A stretch of 64,000 nucleotides of DNA from Bin5 sp965220715. GTDB lineage: Bacteria; Chloroflexota; Anaerolineae; Caldilineales; Caldilineaceae. The stretch covers positions 1 to 64,000 of the forward strand of contig OZ244843.1 in NCBI GenBank assembly GCA_965220715.1, read 5' to 3'. The notes under the pieces were generated by a model. That model saw only the letters and a program-made list of their open reading frames with translations. It did no database searches and was not told the DNA's origin. Positions 36,287 through 45,015 of this stretch are shown piece after piece. How positions within the stretch are numbered: position 1 is the first letter of the stretch; each line of letters begins with the position of its first letter. A program made the position numbers and the translations under genes.

Positions 36287-38167
36287 TTATCGCACCTGTT
36301 GTTTCTCGAAGGCCTCAATGATATCGCCTTCCTGGAGATCTGTATTGACACCGGCCAGATTGATGCCACACTCATACCCGTTCCGCACTTCGGTGACGTC
36401 TTCGGTAAATCGTTTGAGGTTTTCGATGGACGTGGTGATGATGGTTGTGTCGTTGCGGACCAGCCGCGCCTGGCTGTTGCGCTTGACAACTCCGTCCAGC
36501 ACCATACAGCCGGCAATCAAGCCGCCGCGACGCACGCGGAACATTTGTCGCACCTCGGCATGACCGCTGACCACCTCTTCAAAGATCGGGTCCAACATTC
36601 CGGTAAGCGCCAGTTCCACATCTTCGATCAACTTGTAGATAATCTGATAGTGTCGAATCTCGACGCCGGACTGTTCGGCGCGCACGAGAGCGGCCTTGTC
36701 AATGTTGACGCCAAAACCGATGACGATCGCCTGACTGGTTTCGGCGAGCATGACATCCGATTCGGTAATGTCACCGACGGCCGACTGCATGATTTTGACC
36801 TTGACTTCATCGTTATCAAGCAGTTCCAGGCTTTGAACGATCGGGGCCAAAGACCCTTGCGCATCGGCCCGCAGGATGATATTGAGGGTTTCGGCTTCTC
36901 CGCCTTCGACGCGGGCGAACATATCCTCCAGCGTCATCGGCAGATGTGAAGTGATCCGGGTAGCTCGAGCGGTCTGATTTTGCCGTTCGGCAGCAAGCAC
37001 GCGGGCTGCTTTATCGTTTTTGGTCACAGTAAAGACTTCGCCGGCGGCCGGAACGCCATTGAGGCCAAGAATAATGGTCGGCGTGCTCGGCCCGGCGATC
37101 TTCAACGGATTCCCTTCGTAATCGAACATTGCCTTGATACGTCCCCAGTTTTCGCCGACAACCACCGAATCCCCTCGTTTCAGGGTCCCGTTCTGGACGA
37201 GCAAGGTTGCTGTGATCCCGCGTAGTTTATCCAACTCCGCCTCGATCACCGTGCCGACACATTGACCTTTGGGATTGGCACTGTGCTGGTCCAGCTCGGC
37301 GATGACCAGGATATTTTCCAACAGATCGTCGACACCGTCACCGTTGAGCGCGCTGATCGGCACAGTGATAGTTTCGCCGCCCCATTCTTCCGGCGTCAAG
37401 TTTTCGACCGACAGATCCTCCATCACCCGGTTTATGTTGGAGTTGGGGCGATCGATCTTGTTGATCGCAACGATTATTGTCACACCGGCTGCCTTGGCAT
37501 GGCTGATCGCCTCCCGCGTCTGGGGCATGATGCCGTCGTCGGCGGCAACGACGAGGATAACGATGTCCGTAACCTGCGCGCCGCGAGCCCGCATCGCTGT
37601 GAACGCCTCATGGCCGGGAGTATCGAGGAAGGTGATTTTCTTGCCGTCGACATTCACCTGATAGGCGCCGGTATGCTGCGTGATGCCGCCGGCTTCCGTA
37701 TCCACCACATTGGCGCGGCGGATGCGATCGAGGAGCGTTGTTTTGCCATGATCCACGTGTCCGAGGACCGCCACAACCGGTGACCGCGGCACGAGATTTC
37801 TTTCCGCCTCTTCGGCCACAATCTCCTGGATCATGACCCGTTCTTTGGGCCTTCGATCCTCGGTGGGGGCCTTCTCCGGCAACTCGTCGTCCAGGACCGG
37901 CCACAGCACTTCGATGCCGAGTTCTTCACCCACGATGGCGGCTGTATCATGATCGAGAGTTTGATCGATCGGCGCCATAATGCCGAACTGCATAAGCACT
38001 TTGATGAGATCGATTGGGCTGCGATCCATTCGTTCGGCTAATGCGCGGACGGTGACATACTCCTCCACAATGATGGAAGAAGGCAGCCCAGCGGATTCAC
38101 CGTTGGAGGCACCGTCTGCGGGGCTGCCATCCTCGATCTTCATAGGATCTTTTGTTGCGGTTACCAT
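36287..38167 (-). CDS. infB: translation initiation factor IF-2
   Basis: 626 residues from the ATG at 38167, behind AAAGGG. The N-terminal IF2_N fold (about 30-85) is followed by the G domain with GHVDHGKT (136-143), DTPGHEAF and NKID, then domains II and III and the C-terminal fMet-tRNA-binding barrel. The N-terminal extension is short compared with E. coli, as in many non-proteobacteria. An alternative TTG at 38293, preceded by AAGGAG, would add 42 residues; both starts could be used, giving two isoforms as known for E. coli IF-2. The 583-base gap before it is unusually long for this cluster. Confidence 0.95.
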   Translation of the reverse strand: MVTATKDPMKIEDGSPADGASNGESAGLPSSIIVEEYVTVRALAERMDRSPIDLIKVLMQFGIMAPIDQTLDHDTAAIVGEELGIEVLWPVLDDELPEKAPTEDRRPKERVMIQEIVAEEAERNLVPRSPVVAVLGHVDHGKTTLLDRIRRANVVDTEAGGITQHTGAYQVNVDGKKITFLDTPGHEAFTAMRARGAQVTDIVILVVAADDGIMPQTREAISHAKAAGVTIIVAINKIDRPNSNINRVMEDLSVENLTPEEWGGETITVPISALNGDGVDDLLENILVIAELDQHSANPKGQCVGTVIEAELDKLRGITATLLVQNGTLKRGDSVVVGENWGRIKAMFDYEGNPLKIAGPSTPTIILGLNGVPAAGEVFTVTKNDKAARVLAAERQNQTARATRITSHLPMTLEDMFARVEGGEAETLNIILRADAQGSLAPIVQSLELLDNDEVKVKIMQSAVGDITESDVMLAETSQAIVIGFGVNIDKAALVRAEQSGVEIRHYQIIYKLIEDVELALTGMLDPIFEEVVSGHAEVRQMFRVRRGGLIAGCMVLDGVVKRNSQARLVRNDTTIITTSIENLKRFTEDVTEVRNGYECGINLAGVNTDLQEGDIIEAFEKQQVR

Positions 38168-38750
38168 TTTTCCCTTTCTTTCGTCTAAAGCTTCCGGTGC
38201 CCAGCTTTGCATGCCGTCGCGCGGTTTAAAATTGACAACGGAAACTTCCCTCTGAACACAGGGGGCGGAGGCTGAGAAGCGTTCACGCTCCAAGTTGCGT
38301 GCTCCTTCTCAAACTTTACACAGGTTTTTGGTTGGGACGGGAAGCGCGCACAGGTATATGCGGTGAAGGTCAGATGTGGGGAGCCAAGAGGCACTTGCGG
38401 TGGATAGACAAGTCGTCGTTACACAACAACCTCTCGCTTCCCTGTAGCCTTCCCCCTCTCCATCCCAAACTGCAGTACAGCCAATGTTAGCCCACTATGC
38501 CGGCACATGTCAGGGAGCGGACAATCGGCTTATGTTCATCGGATATTCCCTGTCAATCAGCGAATGTACTCTTGCATTGAAAACCTGCTATTTGCATTGT
38601 GCAAGAACAGGCGAAACGTTTGCAATGTAATCACAGCTCTCCCCTTAATCATACAGTGCACAGTTCTACAGTCCGCGCTAAAGATCTTAATTTGAGGAGG
38701 GGTTCACAGTCAGTGAAGAGTAGCTGCTGGACTTGGCCTCTCGCTCCTCG
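38168..38750. other. 583-base gap between ylxR and infB
   Basis: No gene, tRNA or convincing promoter is seen on either strand. In most genomes these two genes are nearly adjacent, so this length is odd. Confidence 0.45.
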
Positions 38751-39071
38751 CTACGCGGTCTCGTCCGTTACGGGCAACAGAGTTGACACGGACGCAGAAA
38801 GTGTCATCAGGTTTTCGGCGCTGATTTTTGTTCGCAACGCTTTCTGTATCAACGAACCGGTCAGCGCTTTTTCCCAACAGATGATCTGCGGGTGGACATA
38901 TGCGCCGCGGCCGGCCCTTTTGCCGGTCTCATCCAAGACGACCCCGTCTGCAACCCGAACCAGACGAATCAGGGCGCGCTTTCCATCTGATTCCCGGCAG
39001 GCAATGCACATCCGCTGGGGGGCCTGAAGGGCGCCCCGTCGCTGTTTCTGTCCGCTTGCCTGTTCTGTCAT
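38751..39071 (-). CDS. ylxR: YlxR family RNA-binding protein
   Basis: 106 residues. The DUF448 core is clear: RMCIACRESDGKRALIRLVR, then GKRAGRGAYVHP and CWEKAL near the C-terminal part. YlxR proteins bind RNA and have been linked to RNase P and to regulation of transcription in Bacillus. The gene follows nusA by 59 bases, its conserved place. Confidence 0.92.
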   Translation of the reverse strand: MTEQASGQKQRRGALQAPQRMCIACRESDGKRALIRLVRVADGVVLDETGKRAGRGAYVHPQIICWEKALTGSLIQKALRTKISAENLMTLSASVSTLLPVTDETA

Positions 39072-39130
39072 CTTCGGTGTTGCGTTGCGGGTGACGTTTA
39101 CCAGGCACGATTCACAAACTACCAGCCACC

Positions 39131-41002
39131 CTAGGTGTTGAACTCATCGTCATCGATTTCGTTCAAGTCGACATCGCCCCCCCGTGCCCGACGCGCTCTC
39201 TGGCGTTTTGGCTGTCTCTTCGGCGTTGTCGGGGTGCCGCGGCGAGCCTTACCGTGTTTGCGTTCCTGCTCCTCAGTCTCATCGTCGGACTCTTCGGCTG
39301 CATCCAGAGAATCGAGCAGTTCAGGGGGCACTTCCAGATCGTCCGGTGAACCAATGGCAGGGCCGAAAGAGCTTCCCTGCTGGCGTGCGGCCATGCGTTG
39401 GCGCAGCATGTCGGCCGTAATTACCTGGGGCAACTCTTCAGGTCTGAGAGGGCGTTCCAACATGGGCTCTTCCTCTGTCGGTTCCGCCGGCAATTCCGAG
39501 GGATGAAGTGTGGGCTGTTCACTCTCCTCTATTGCATCAGAACTTTCGTCGCTCTCTTCTCGAACATCGTCCTTATCATCCAGCATCTCGCCGAAGCTAG
39601 GCGGCTCTGGTTCTGCCACGGCAAAATCGTCGAAGGAAGTGATAGGCGGTTCTTCCCCCTGGACAGCCGCCGCCGCCCGCTCGAAAGCGCTCAACGCCTC
39701 CTCTGCATCAACGCCAAGGCCGCGTTCGTCGTCTTGCGGCGGCAACGAGTCGGGCCACTCGGTCGCTGTGCTCTGGTCGGCCGATCTATTTGCGGCATCC
39801 CGTTGCTGCAGCAGCGCCGCGGCCTGCCGGAAGGCATCTTCGCTTGTCGAGGATTCATCTTTGTCGCGCAGAATCTTCTCTGCCATACTGAGCAGGTCTT
39901 GTTCACCGCCCGCCAACTGCGCCTGTTCGGCCGCCAGCAGGTCCAGTCCTTCTGCGTGGGCTTCGGTTTCGCTTTTAATGTCGATCCGCCATCCCGTCAG
40001 TTTGGCTGCGAGACGGGCATTCTGCCCCGCCTTGCCAATGGCCAGGCTGAGTTGTCGATCCGGCACAATGACGATTGCGGTCTTGATGTTGCTGTCTTCT
40101 TCGAGGATCACACTTTGAACTTTGGCCGGTCCGAGCGCATTGGAGATATAGGTACGCAGATTGCTGCTCCACTCGACGACATCGATTTTTTCGCCCGCCA
40201 ATTCAGTTACGATATTTTGGATGCGCATGCCGCGCATGCCCACACAACTGCCGACCGGGTCGACGCCGGGCAGCGTCGCCATCACCGCCACCTTGCTGCG
40301 TGCGCCGGGCTCGCGGGAAATGGCCTTGATCTCGACTGTGCCATCCCGCACTTCCGGGATTTCCTGTTCCATCAGGCGGCGGAGAAGATCGCGATGGGTA
40401 CGGCTCAGCTTGATCATCGGGCCGCGACTGCTGCGGTGCACATCCACCACATACAGACTGATATAATCTCCCCGGCGCAGGTTCTCCGACGGGATCTGCT
40501 CCTCGCGGGGCAGAAGGTTTTCGTGTCTGTCATCGATCAGAATAGTGACAGCGCCGGAGACGAGATCGATACTGCGGACCTGGGCAGTGATGGTCTCCCC
40601 AACTTTGTGGACAAAGTTTTCGTATACGGTGTCCCGTTCGGCCTCTCGAATGCGTTGTAGGATCACCTGTTTGGCGGTCTGGGCGGCAATACGGCCGAAG
40701 TTGTCGGGGGTATTTTGCACCAGAACGACATCGCCCAATTCAGAAGACGGCACCACCGTTTTGGCATCATCTAACAGAATCTCGGTATTCGCGTTGAGGA
40801 TATCTTCAACAACCTCTTTCTCAGCGAACACCTTCATATCGCCCGTCGCCCGGTCCACCTCAGCCGTCACATTGGCGACAGAACCGTAGTTGCGCTTGTA
40901 GGCTGAAATGAGCGCAGCCTCGATTGCGTCGAAAATCACCTCATTGTCGAGGTCTTTATCAACTGCAACCTGATTGATCCCAGCGATGAGTTCTTTAGAC
41001 AT
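39131..41002 (-). CDS. nusA: transcription elongation/termination factor NusA
   Basis: 623 residues. The N-terminal polymerase-binding domain (1-125), the S1 domain (about 135-200), and two KH domains (GVDPVGSCVGMRGMRIQNIVTEL and the second ending LAIGKAGQNARLAAKLTGW) are intact. After residue 370 comes an acidic, low-complexity tail of about 230 residues ending in a basic patch (KRQPKRQRARRARGG) and an acidic end; this tail is much longer than in E. coli or Bacillus and has no domain I recognise. NusA pauses polymerase and helps termination and antitermination. rimP, usually just upstream, is absent. Confidence 0.96.
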   Translation of the reverse strand: MSKELIAGINQVAVDKDLDNEVIFDAIEAALISAYKRNYGSVANVTAEVDRATGDMKVFAEKEVVEDILNANTEILLDDAKTVVPSSELGDVVLVQNTPDNFGRIAAQTAKQVILQRIREAERDTVYENFVHKVGETITAQVRSIDLVSGAVTILIDDRHENLLPREEQIPSENLRRGDYISLYVVDVHRSSRGPMIKLSRTHRDLLRRLMEQEIPEVRDGTVEIKAISREPGARSKVAVMATLPGVDPVGSCVGMRGMRIQNIVTELAGEKIDVVEWSSNLRTYISNALGPAKVQSVILEEDSNIKTAIVIVPDRQLSLAIGKAGQNARLAAKLTGWRIDIKSETEAHAEGLDLLAAEQAQLAGGEQDLLSMAEKILRDKDESSTSEDAFRQAAALLQQRDAANRSADQSTATEWPDSLPPQDDERGLGVDAEEALSAFERAAAAVQGEEPPITSFDDFAVAEPEPPSFGEMLDDKDDVREESDESSDAIEESEQPTLHPSELPAEPTEEEPMLERPLRPEELPQVITADMLRQRMAARQQGSSFGPAIGSPDDLEVPPELLDSLDAAEESDDETEEQERKHGKARRGTPTTPKRQPKRQRARRARGGDVDLNEIDDDEFNT

Positions 41003-41154
41003 TTTTGTTCAACTACTCCTGAAAACTTGACACCTCAGCATTTTGGCCGCTGCCAGATGTCCGGGAGATGAAGTCGCCAGCAGACGAAGACACAGAGGCA
41101 GGTAGACAAGCGCTCCGAACAGGTATCGCAGGCAACGATCCCGTAGAACAAGAA

Positions 41155-41173
41155 AAGTGGGCAGAACCCACTT
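41155..41173 (-). terminator. terminator-like hairpin in the nusA leader
   Basis: On the minus strand AAGTGGG-TTCTG-CCCACTT is a perfect seven-pair stem followed by TTCTTGTT. It lies between the nusA promoter and the nusA start, about 150 bases before the ATG, so it would terminate or pause transcripts in the leader and could be an attenuator. Confidence 0.6.
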
Positions 41174-41222
41174 CAGACGCACAACTCTATCAAATCATAC
41201 AAGCTAACAACGATTGCCTGCA

Positions 41223-41251
41223 AGTATAACAGGTTGCGGGCCAGAGAGCAA
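41223..41251 (-). promoter_or_regulatory. promoter of the nusA cluster
   Basis: Minus strand: TTGCTC (41246-41251), 17 bases, TATACT (41223-41228). The leader would be about 215 bases and includes the hairpin at 41155-41173. Confidence 0.65.
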
Positions 41252-41540
41252 CTTGGGTATCAGGGGTAAAGGGGGCGGGCCTGGGTTAAGAAGTATGTAG
41301 TTTCGGAGGCACGTCGCAGATTCAGTCGGCGCGGGAGAATATCTGGGCAGAACAGGTTCAGAAGGGGATGTCCTCCTCCGCGTTGCTCAACTCTGTTGGA
41401 TAGACTGAATCGTCGAACTCTTCCATGCCAGCGATCCCCGTATCGTCTTGACAATCCGGTGCCTCTCCCTATTTGCTTTATTATTATTGCAATGCTGATT
41501 CCCGATCGAGTGGAATGGGGGTGGCGGGCGACGCCCGACG

Positions 41541-42704
41541 CTACGCCGCCTCAGTCCCCTCATTGAGGATTGCAAGATACTGGTCATACACAAACAGCCG
41601 GTCACGGCGCTTACCCGTGATCTCACGTGCAATCCCGAGCTCAACAAGTAGTTCCATCGCCCTCGTTGCGGTCGGGAAGGAGAGCGTCGTGCGCCTGCAG
41701 ACCTCGGACAGGTGCAGGATCGGGCGCGCTTTTAGCGCTTCATGCACGCGCACAGCCGAACCAGCCCGGCGTCCGGTCTTTTCGATACGGTTGTGGTTTT
41801 TCTGGAACATCTGGGTGATCTGTTGGGCAGCATCGACAGCGCCCGTGGCCGTCACCTGCACGCCTTCGAGGAAAAAGGCGAGCCATTCCTCCCAGTCACC
41901 GCTATGGCGCACGTAGTTGAGCAAGTCGTAGTATCTTTCCCTGTGTTGCTTCAAATAGAGGCTCAGGTAGAGGAGCGGTTCGCGCAGCGCACCTGCCTGG
42001 CACAGCAGCAGTGTGACCAGCAGTCTGCCGACGCGCCCGTTGCCGTCAAAGAAGGGGTGAATGGTTTCGAACTGCACGTGAGCCAGGCCGGCGCGCAATA
42101 GCAGGGGCAACCCGTCCTCTCTAGTGTGGAGGAAGCGTTCCAGTTCGGCCATGCAGTCGGGCACGGCGCGATACGGCGGCGGGACGAAGGCGGCGTTGCC
42201 GGGGCGGGAGCCGCCAATCCAGTTCTGGGAGCGGCGGAACTCGCCGGGGGTCTTGTCACTGCCCCGCCCCCGCGACAGCAGCACGCCGTGGATCTCGCGC
42301 AGCAGTCGGTTTGACAGCGGGAAGCCTTCCTTTAGGCGACGCAGGCCATGCTCTAGCGCGGCTACGTAGTTCGAGACTTCGACGACATCATCGAGTGGGA
42401 CGCCGGGCACTCCCTCCAACTCGAAAAGCAGGAGGTCGGACAGCGATGATTGCGTACCTTCGATCTGGGAAGAGAGCACGGCCTCCTTGCGCACGTAGGC
42501 ATATAGAAAAAGTGCCTGGTCCGGTAGGAGAGTTGTGACGCCGTCGAGACGACCCAGGGCCAGTAGCGCTGCTTCAAACGTCTGCTGCAGCTTGCCGTCC
42601 AGGACCAACTGGGGCTGGGGCGGCAGAGGCAGCGGGACAAAGGCGCGTACCTGCTCTTCTCCGGTGATCGTAACTTCATAGCTGCCGATTTCGCCGCGCT
42701 GCAT
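41541..42704 (-). CDS. Fic family protein with C-terminal winged helix, second of three
   Basis: 387 residues from the ATG at 42704, ten bases after AAGGGG; GTG 42749 and ATG 42737 are alternatives. A Fic_N-type region carries the inhibitory motif SSQIEG (78-83), the catalytic loop HPFFDGNGRVGR is at 216-227, and the last 65 residues form a winged-helix DNA-binding domain (LSEVCRRTTLSFPTATRAMELL). Proteins of this layout AMPylate targets and are held inactive by their own inhibitory helix. The DNA-binding tail and the 42-bp palindrome right at its promoter suggest that it represses its own gene. No partner gene lies next to it. Confidence 0.9.
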   Translation of the reverse strand: MQRGEIGSYEVTITGEEQVRAFVPLPLPPQPQLVLDGKLQQTFEAALLALGRLDGVTTLLPDQALFLYAYVRKEAVLSSQIEGTQSSLSDLLLFELEGVPGVPLDDVVEVSNYVAALEHGLRRLKEGFPLSNRLLREIHGVLLSRGRGSDKTPGEFRRSQNWIGGSRPGNAAFVPPPYRAVPDCMAELERFLHTREDGLPLLLRAGLAHVQFETIHPFFDGNGRVGRLLVTLLLCQAGALREPLLYLSLYLKQHRERYYDLLNYVRHSGDWEEWLAFFLEGVQVTATGAVDAAQQITQMFQKNHNRIEKTGRRAGSAVRVHEALKARPILHLSEVCRRTTLSFPTATRAMELLVELGIAREITGKRRDRLFVYDQYLAILNEGTEAA

Positions 42705-42743
42705 GGTGGACAATCCCCTTATTAACGTTATTTGCATAACGGA

Positions 42744-42785
42744 TCCCACTATTAACGTTTAGAGGTGTAAACATTAATAGTGGGA
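42744..42785. promoter_or_regulatory. 42-bp palindromic operator at the Fic promoter
   Basis: TCCCACTATTAACGTTTA (42744-42761) and TAAACATTAATAGTGGGA (42768-42785) are inverted repeats matching at 17 of 18 positions around a six-base centre. A minus-strand -10 box TATACT lies at 42789-42794, so the palindrome covers the likely transcription start. A further half-site ATTAACGTTA is at 42721-42730. Confidence 0.85.
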
Positions 42786-42875
42786 GGGAGTATACCACTT
42801 TAAGAGGCAGATGAGGAACTTCTCACGTCGGCGAGGGGCGCCTACGTAGGCAATGCTTGCAGCTAACTCGTCCCT

Positions 42876-43535
42876 TCACGTCAACTCAGGTTCGGAATCC
42901 AGGAGACGCAGGACGACAGCAATCAACTCCGTCACTTTGTCATCGCTGAAATCGTTTACCTCGAAGCCGTGGGCAATGGCGTTTCGGTATCTCCTCATAT
43001 TGGCCAGATAGTCATAGTCTTCGCGGGAGATCACTCCGTGATGGACTGCCTGATCGAGGACATGGCCGGTCTTGGTGACGCGAGCAATAGAGACTCCCTC
43101 CGCCGCAATCAGGTCTCTGGTGGTCGCTTCGAAAGCCGACCAGACCAGCAGAAAGGCAGCCTCACTCAGGCTGTGTTCGAGCGCCTTCTTCGCCTCATCA
43201 AGCTGCTGGAGGATTTCTTCTTTGGCAAACGATTGCGCGCCTGCAGGCGAGTCCAGCTTTTCCGGCTCCCCAACAAGCATAAGTTCATAGCTCCAACCGG
43301 GCTTGTTGTACAGAATCTCCGCCAACTCCTTCATTCCAGGTGATCTGGCTGATGTGGTCCTGGACTTGACTTCGATCACCTTCGATTCGCCATCTTTGTG
43401 TACGACCAAGTCGGCGCGGAAGCCGGGCAGGAAGTCCAGCGGGCAGTCCCTCATTATCTCATAGCCTTTGCTGCGATACTCTGCCGCTTTCTTTTCAACG
43501 AAGTTATGTTCAACAATCTCTATGTCTTCGATCAA
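42876..43535 (-). CDS. PD-(D/E)xK-like nuclease domain fused to a HEPN-type domain
   Basis: 219 residues from a TTG start at 43535 behind GGGGGTG. The N-terminal half has the restriction-fold signature D42-x12-E55VK57 (ADLVVHKDGESKVIEVKSRT), as in PD-(D/E)xK nucleases. The C-terminal half is helical with RNAIAH (184-189), matching the R-x4-H motif of HEPN ribonuclease and toxin domains. Neither domain is named more precisely. The start TTG overlaps the TGA end of the original rusA frame by three bases (TTGA), so the two were translationally coupled. A role in defence or stress-induced nucleic-acid cleavage is inferred. Confidence 0.7.
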   Translation of the reverse strand: MIEDIEIVEHNFVEKKAAEYRSKGYEIMRDCPLDFLPGFRADLVVHKDGESKVIEVKSRTTSARSPGMKELAEILYNKPGWSYELMLVGEPEKLDSPAGAQSFAKEEILQQLDEAKKALEHSLSEAAFLLVWSAFEATTRDLIAAEGVSIARVTKTGHVLDQAVHHGVISREDYDYLANMRRYRNAIAHGFEVNDFSDDKVTELIAVVLRLLDSEPELT

Positions 43536-43948
43536 CTTATCACCCCCTGGTCTGGCGCATAGTCCACAATAATATGGACAAAGGGCGTGGATTTTGCGAG
43601 CGCTTCATTCAATCCGGGTGAGAAACGCTGAACTTGCAAGTCGGCATTCAAATCTCACTTGCGGCAAAACATATCAGTTATCTGATCATCATCGGAATAG
43701 ACTAGTCTCTTCAATGCGTCCAGAATAGGCTTCGGAATGTTGTCTACGTCAAGAGGATCTTCATCATAGACATAAGTTATCGTCACCATGAGTGCCCCGG
43801 CATTGGATGGCTCTTCGTTCCATTTTCGTGTGGCGACACTGCATACCTCCTGCCTCCACGTCCTCAGTCGTTCCCTTCTACGGGTCTGCTGAGACACAGG
43901 TACGCCTTCAACAATAAATTCAAGAGGTATTGCCAAGTCTATTCCCAT
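43532..43948 (-). pseudogene. RusA-type Holliday-junction resolvase gene interrupted by TGA
   Basis: The first 97 codons show the RusA fold: FIVEGVPVSQQTRRRERL, then the metal-binding YDEDPLDVDNIPKPILDALK and YSDDDQI, ending ...MFCRK and a TGA at 43655-43657. The frame then continues without further stops for 40 codons (DLNADLQVQRFSPGLNEAL and VHIIVDYAPDQGVIS) to a TGA at 43532-43534. The continuation looks like a natural C-terminus of this family, where an Arg codon (CGA) would normally sit at the stop. Its true end overlaps the start of the next gene, showing that the longer frame was the functional one. RusA cleaves Holliday junctions. Confidence 0.8.
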
Positions 43949-44293
43949 TTACTTATCTTGGTGAGCGCTGTCGAAAACCAAGATCCTTGGCGTAGACTGC
44001 GCATTTCACTTTACAGCATACCGCACTTTCCCAGCCTGCGCGCGTTTTATGATGTCCCGCCCCTGATATCCCCCAACAACGCCTGCGCCTCCCGCTGCAG
44101 GGCACAAATATTGCCCAGATCTCTTGCGGGGCCTGTTCTCGCACGGGATTTGTTTCACTGGCGGTCCCGACCAGAACCTTATGCCCACGAAATCGTCGGC
44201 TACGACCTTAGTCCCTTTTCACGCATTCAAAGCACTCCAGCATCAGATCGGCCTTTCCCTCCAAATTCAGCGCGAAATCCAGCCCGATCTCCC
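43949..44293. other. gap between divergent cassettes
   Basis: No gene supported. The right end leads into the LexA-like promoter; the left should carry the rusA promoter, which I could not pin down. Confidence 0.4.
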
Positions 44294-44322
44294 TTGACAT
44301 ATTAGAACATTTGTGCTATAAT
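44294..44322 (+). promoter_or_regulatory. consensus promoter with an embedded LexA-like box
   Basis: TTGACA (44294-44299), 17 bases, TATAAT (44317-44322): both boxes are perfect. Between them TAGAACATTTGTGCTA (44303-44318) is a near-palindrome that matches GAAC-N4-GTTC, the SOS box of Gram-positive-type LexA, at all but one position. A perfect promoter covered by a repressor site is the classic layout of an SOS gene. Confidence 0.65.
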
Positions 44323-44406
44323 CTGTAGAACATGACCTCGCGGCCCGGTGAATGCCGGTCTCCGCCGCAGGCAGAAGGGCACGAAATAACCAGCAAGGAG
44401 CGACCC

Positions 44407-45015
44407 GTGAGAAACGATATTGCCAAAGCCTCGATTGGACGTGTAGCTCTGCTCTCTTCAAGACCGATTCTGGCGCTGGTGGCGGCCATGTTTGTGGCCG
44501 ACCTGTTGGGGAGCATGGGTTGGGTGCAGGGGCGGATCCAGGGGGAAACCCTCTTTTACGTGTTCAACAACCCGATCTCCAACTGGGGCGTCATCATGAC
44601 GATGCTGATCTGGATGTTGACCACCGGCATTCAGATGGTGTCGAGCGGCATGGCCTACCGCGCCAAGACGAACCCTTACATGGCCGGAGTGGGCTTCTAC
44701 ATCTGGCTGTTCGGCTCCATCCTCGGCCGCAAGAGCCTCAAGTTTAACAGCGCCAACTATGGCTCGGTCTTTACGATCGAGTACGGCAAGCTGGCCAAAG
44801 AGTGGTCCGGGATGTCCTTCCTGATCGCGCTCTACTGGCCGTCTCAGATCTTCGACATGGCGACCGATGCCAGCTTCTATCTGACCACGCCGCTGCGGGC
44901 CTTCAATCTGTTTTTCGCCTTCTCGTCGCTGGTCTCGGAGCAGTTGGCTTACATGGCCAGCGCGGCCAAATCGCTGGGCGACGAGGCGCTGGAGGAGATG
45001 CGTGGCTACCTATAG
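44407..45015 (+). CDS. membrane protein of unknown function, first of a coupled pair
   Basis: 202 residues from the GTG at 44407, six bases after AAGGAG. Hydrophobic segments lie near 14-34, 48-75, 83-100 and 145-165. The sequence between (KTNPYMAGVGFYIWLFGSI, then YGKLAKEWSGMS) is rich in aromatic residues. No family is recognised. It is under the LexA-like promoter at 44294-44322 and overlaps the next gene by 14 bases. It could be damage-induced; that is inference. Confidence 0.6.
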   Translation: MRNDIAKASIGRVALLSSRPILALVAAMFVADLLGSMGWVQGRIQGETLFYVFNNPISNWGVIMTMLIWMLTTGIQMVSSGMAYRAKTNPYMAGVGFYIWLFGSILGRKSLKFNSANYGSVFTIEYGKLAKEWSGMSFLIALYWPSQIFDMATDASFYLTTPLRAFNLFFAFSSLVSEQLAYMASAAKSLGDEALEEMRGYL

